The notes under the pieces were generated by a model. The model ran no database searches, was not told where the DNA came from, and saw only the letters and a list, made by a program, of their open reading frames with translations. The translations under genes were made by a program, and so were the position numbers. Of a DNA stretch of 64,000 nt, positions 62,035 through 64,000 are shown piece after piece. Position 1 is the stretch's first letter, and each line of letters begins with the position of its first letter. The stretch spans positions 1 to 64,000 of the forward strand of contig NZ_LXFU01000045.1 of the NCBI RefSeq assembly GCF_001657485.1, read 5' to 3'. This DNA comes from Rhizobium sp. WYCCWR10014 (lineage in GTDB: Bacteria > Pseudomonadota > Alphaproteobacteria > Rhizobiales > Rhizobiaceae).

Positions 62035-63006
62035 TCAACGCTCCTTCGTATAGGGCACGCCACCAGCTTTCGGCGGGGTCGCGACGCCGATAAAGCCGGC
62101 AAGCAGGACGCAGGTCAGGACATAGGGCAGTGCCTGGAAGACCTGAACCGGCACTTCGCCGATCAGCGGCACCTGCTTACCCTGCATGAAATTTGCCAGC
62201 GCATCGAGGAAGCCGAAGAGCAGGCAGGCAAACATGACAGGCACCGGCTTCCACTTGGCGAAGACGAGAGCTGCGAGCGCGATATAGCCCTTGCCGGCCG
62301 ACATGTCTTTGATGAAGGCGGCGGACTGGGCGATGGCCAGATAGGTGCCGGCAAAGCCGCAGAGGATGCCGGCGCACATGACGGCGCGGTAACGCAGCCA
62401 GGCGACCGAAATACCGGCCGTATCAACCGCGCCCGGATTTTCGCCAACGGCGCGCAGCCGCAGCCCGAAGCGCGTGCGGTAAAGCACCCACCAGGAAAAC
62501 GGCACGGCGAGGAAGGCGAGGTAGGTGAGGATATTGTTGCCGGATATGACATTGGCATAAAGCGGGCCGATGATCGGTATGTCGCGGGCGGCATCGGCGC
62601 CCGGCAGGATGATCGGCGCGAAGCGCGAATCCGGCGCCAGCTGCGGCGTGCGCCCGCCCTGGCCGAACCAGGCCTGACCGAGCACGATGGTGATGCCGGC
62701 GATGAAGAAGTTGATGGCCACACCTGACACAATCTGGTTGCCGCGGTTGGTGATCGAGGCGAAACCGTGCACCAGGCTCAGCGCCACCGAGCAGAGGATG
62801 CCGGCACCAAGTCCGAGCCAGGCTGAATCGGTGAGGTAGGCAACGCAGGCGGCGGCAAAGGCCGAGCCCAGCATCTTCCCCTCGAGGCCGATATCGAAGA
62901 TACCGGCGCGTTCCGAAAACAGACCGGCAAGGGCGGTGAAGATCAGCGGGATCGACAGGCGGATGGTCGAACTCAGAACGCTGATGAAGATGTCATAATA
63001 ATCCAT
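62035..63006 (-). CDS. Nucleoside-type ABC transporter permease
   Basis: The 323-residue protein is an integral-membrane permease of the BmpA-linked (guanosine/nucleoside) class: LIFTALAGLFSERAGIFDIGLEGKML, VSGVAINFFIAGITIVLG, and GAVDTAGISVAWLRYRAV. It has about nine helices. It follows its partner permease by 10 bp, and cdd follows it by 1 bp. The transporter likely imports nucleosides for the enzymes in this operon. Confidence 0.93.
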   Translation of the reverse strand: MDYYDIFISVLSSTIRLSIPLIFTALAGLFSERAGIFDIGLEGKMLGSAFAAACVAYLTDSAWLGLGAGILCSVALSLVHGFASITNRGNQIVSGVAINFFIAGITIVLGQAWFGQGGRTPQLAPDSRFAPIILPGADAARDIPIIGPLYANVISGNNILTYLAFLAVPFSWWVLYRTRFGLRLRAVGENPGAVDTAGISVAWLRYRAVMCAGILCGFAGTYLAIAQSAAFIKDMSAGKGYIALAALVFAKWKPVPVMFACLLFGFLDALANFMQGKQVPLIGEVPVQVFQALPYVLTCVLLAGFIGVATPPKAGGVPYTKER

Positions 63007-63016
63007 CGCCCGCTCC

Positions 63017-64000
63017 TTAACCGCGCTTGAACTGTTGGTAGAGGCGCACCATTGCCGGCCGGAACATATATTCCAGCGCGCCGGCAAAGAGGATCACCAG
63101 ACCCTGGATGACGAGGATCATCTCGCGGGTGATATTCGGCATTTCGAAGGAGATCCAGTCGCCGCCCTGGTAGAGGATACCGAAGAGGATCGCCGCCACG
63201 ATGATGCCGAGCGGATGGTTGCGGCCCATCAGCGAGACGGCGATGCCGACGAAGCCGGCACCACCGACGAATTCCACCTGCAGACGGGCCGAAGAGCCCA
63301 TGACGGGGTTCAGCGCCATCATGCCGGCGAGTGCGCCGGAGAGCAGCATGGCGATGATCACGGTGCGGGCATAGGGAATACCGGCATAGGCCGCCGCCGT
63401 CGGGCTGACGCCCAGCGTGCGCATCTCGAAACCGAGCTTGGTGCGCCAGACGAGCAGCCAGACGAGGTAGCTGACGACGAGCGCAATGATGAAGGAGACG
63501 TTGAACGGGGCAGCCCCCAGCTTGGCGCCGAACAGCTGCATGACCCAGCCGAGCTTCGGCAATTGGCCGCCTTCGAGGAAGGTGCGGGTTTCCGGCGCCA
63601 TTTTGCCCGGCACGATCAGCACATGCACCAGGAGGTACACCATCAGTGCTGCGCCGATATAATTGAACATGATCGTCGTGATGACGATGTGGCTGCCGCG
63701 TTTTGCCTGCAGGAAGGCCGGGATGAAGGCCCAGGCCGCGCCGAACAGGCCGGCGCCGACCACCGCGATCGGCATCGTTACATACCACGGCACGTAACGA
63801 TCGAGCGCCAGCGCCACCAGCGCGCAGCCGAGGCCGCCGACATAGGCCTGGCCTTCGGAACCAATGTTGAAGAGGCCGGCATGGATCGCCACCGCGACGG
63901 AGAGCCCGGTGAAGATGAAGCTCGTCGCATAATACAGCGTGAAGCCGATGCCTTCGCCATTGCCGAGCGCGCCCTGGATCAGCAGCGACAGCGCATCGAG
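63017..64000 (-). CDS. Nucleoside-type ABC transporter permease, partial
   Basis: This second permease of the pair runs off the right edge; the visible 327 codons have no stop upstream, so the gene begins beyond 64000. It reads LLIQGALGNGEGIGFTLYYA and GLFNIGSEGQAYVGGLGCAL, the counterpart of the NupP/YufP family. The GTG at 63892 is internal, not the start. The ATPase and binding protein should lie further right. Confidence 0.92.
   Translation of the reverse strand, partial: LDALSLLIQGALGNGEGIGFTLYYATSFIFTGLSVAVAIHAGLFNIGSEGQAYVGGLGCALVALALDRYVPWYVTMPIAVVGAGLFGAAWAFIPAFLQAKRGSHIVITTIMFNYIGAALMVYLLVHVLIVPGKMAPETRTFLEGGQLPKLGWVMQLFGAKLGAAPFNVSFIIALVVSYLVWLLVWRTKLGFEMRTLGVSPTAAAYAGIPYARTVIIAMLLSGALAGMMALNPVMGSSARLQVEFVGGAGFVGIAVSLMGRNHPLGIIVAAILFGILYQGGDWISFEMPNITREMILVIQGLVILFAGALEYMFRPAMVRLYQQFKRG

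Overview
The window looks like chromosomal DNA of a Rhizobium of the R. leguminosarum / R. etli type. The evidence is the high GC content, tightly packed genes, several families of rhizobial intergenic palindromic repeats, and housekeeping proteins (LepA, PurU, DeoB, Upp) that read as close to rhizobial ones. This placement rests on recognition from memory, not on a search.

Layout. Bases 1-9,900 carry ordinary chromosomal genes: recX, a histone-deacetylase-like amidohydrolase, a HAD phosphatase, a GNAT enzyme, an XRE-cupin regulator, tenA, lepA, a ccdAB toxin-antitoxin pair with a clear operator, a GFA protein, an acetyltransferase, a glutamine amidotransferase, a SelW-like protein and a BA14K-like protein. 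A tRNA-Leu(CAG) with its own promoter lies at 9,893-9,979. Directly behind it is a compositionally different stretch (about 9,980-13,560). It holds a 635-residue protein with an N-terminal TIR-like NAD-hydrolase/nucleotide-binding domain, a TPR-like middle and an unrecognised C-terminal domain. It also holds a small orphan ORF behind a perfect alphaproteobacterial LexA box, and a 123-bp element with 20-bp perfect terminal inverted repeats.

Bases 13,564-26,660 form a surface-polysaccharide locus. RfbF and RfbG make CDP-4-keto-6-deoxyglucose. A C-methyltransferase, an epimerase, an aminotransferase and an N-acetyltransferase could turn it into a branched amino-deoxy sugar. A GT2 glycosyltransferase, a CmcI-like enzyme, a Wzz/GumC chain-length protein, a GH5 glycanase, a Wzy-like polymerase and an acyltransferase complete the locus. 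No initiating transferase and no flippase are present.

Bases 26,972-41,914 hold purU, a three-domain kinase/M23-like/aminotransferase protein, and a peptide/amide catabolic region. That region has a P1 peptidase, a LysR regulator, a peptide-type ABC binding protein with two permeases but no ATPase, an amidase, a C40 peptidase, a MarR regulator and an M17 aminopeptidase. Bases 42,059-54,817 are a complete Tad/Flp pilus locus: tadD, then on the minus strand cpaA, cpaBCDEF and tadBC, the pilin gene, a stand-alone secretin N-domain protein and two TadE-like minor pilins. A perfect CtrA-type box precedes cpaB.

Bases 55,024-64,000 are a nucleoside salvage region. The genes deoB-add-upp run on the plus strand. 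Facing them are two nucleoside-type ABC permeases, cdd, punA, deoC and deoA on the minus strand. The last permease runs off the right edge of the window.
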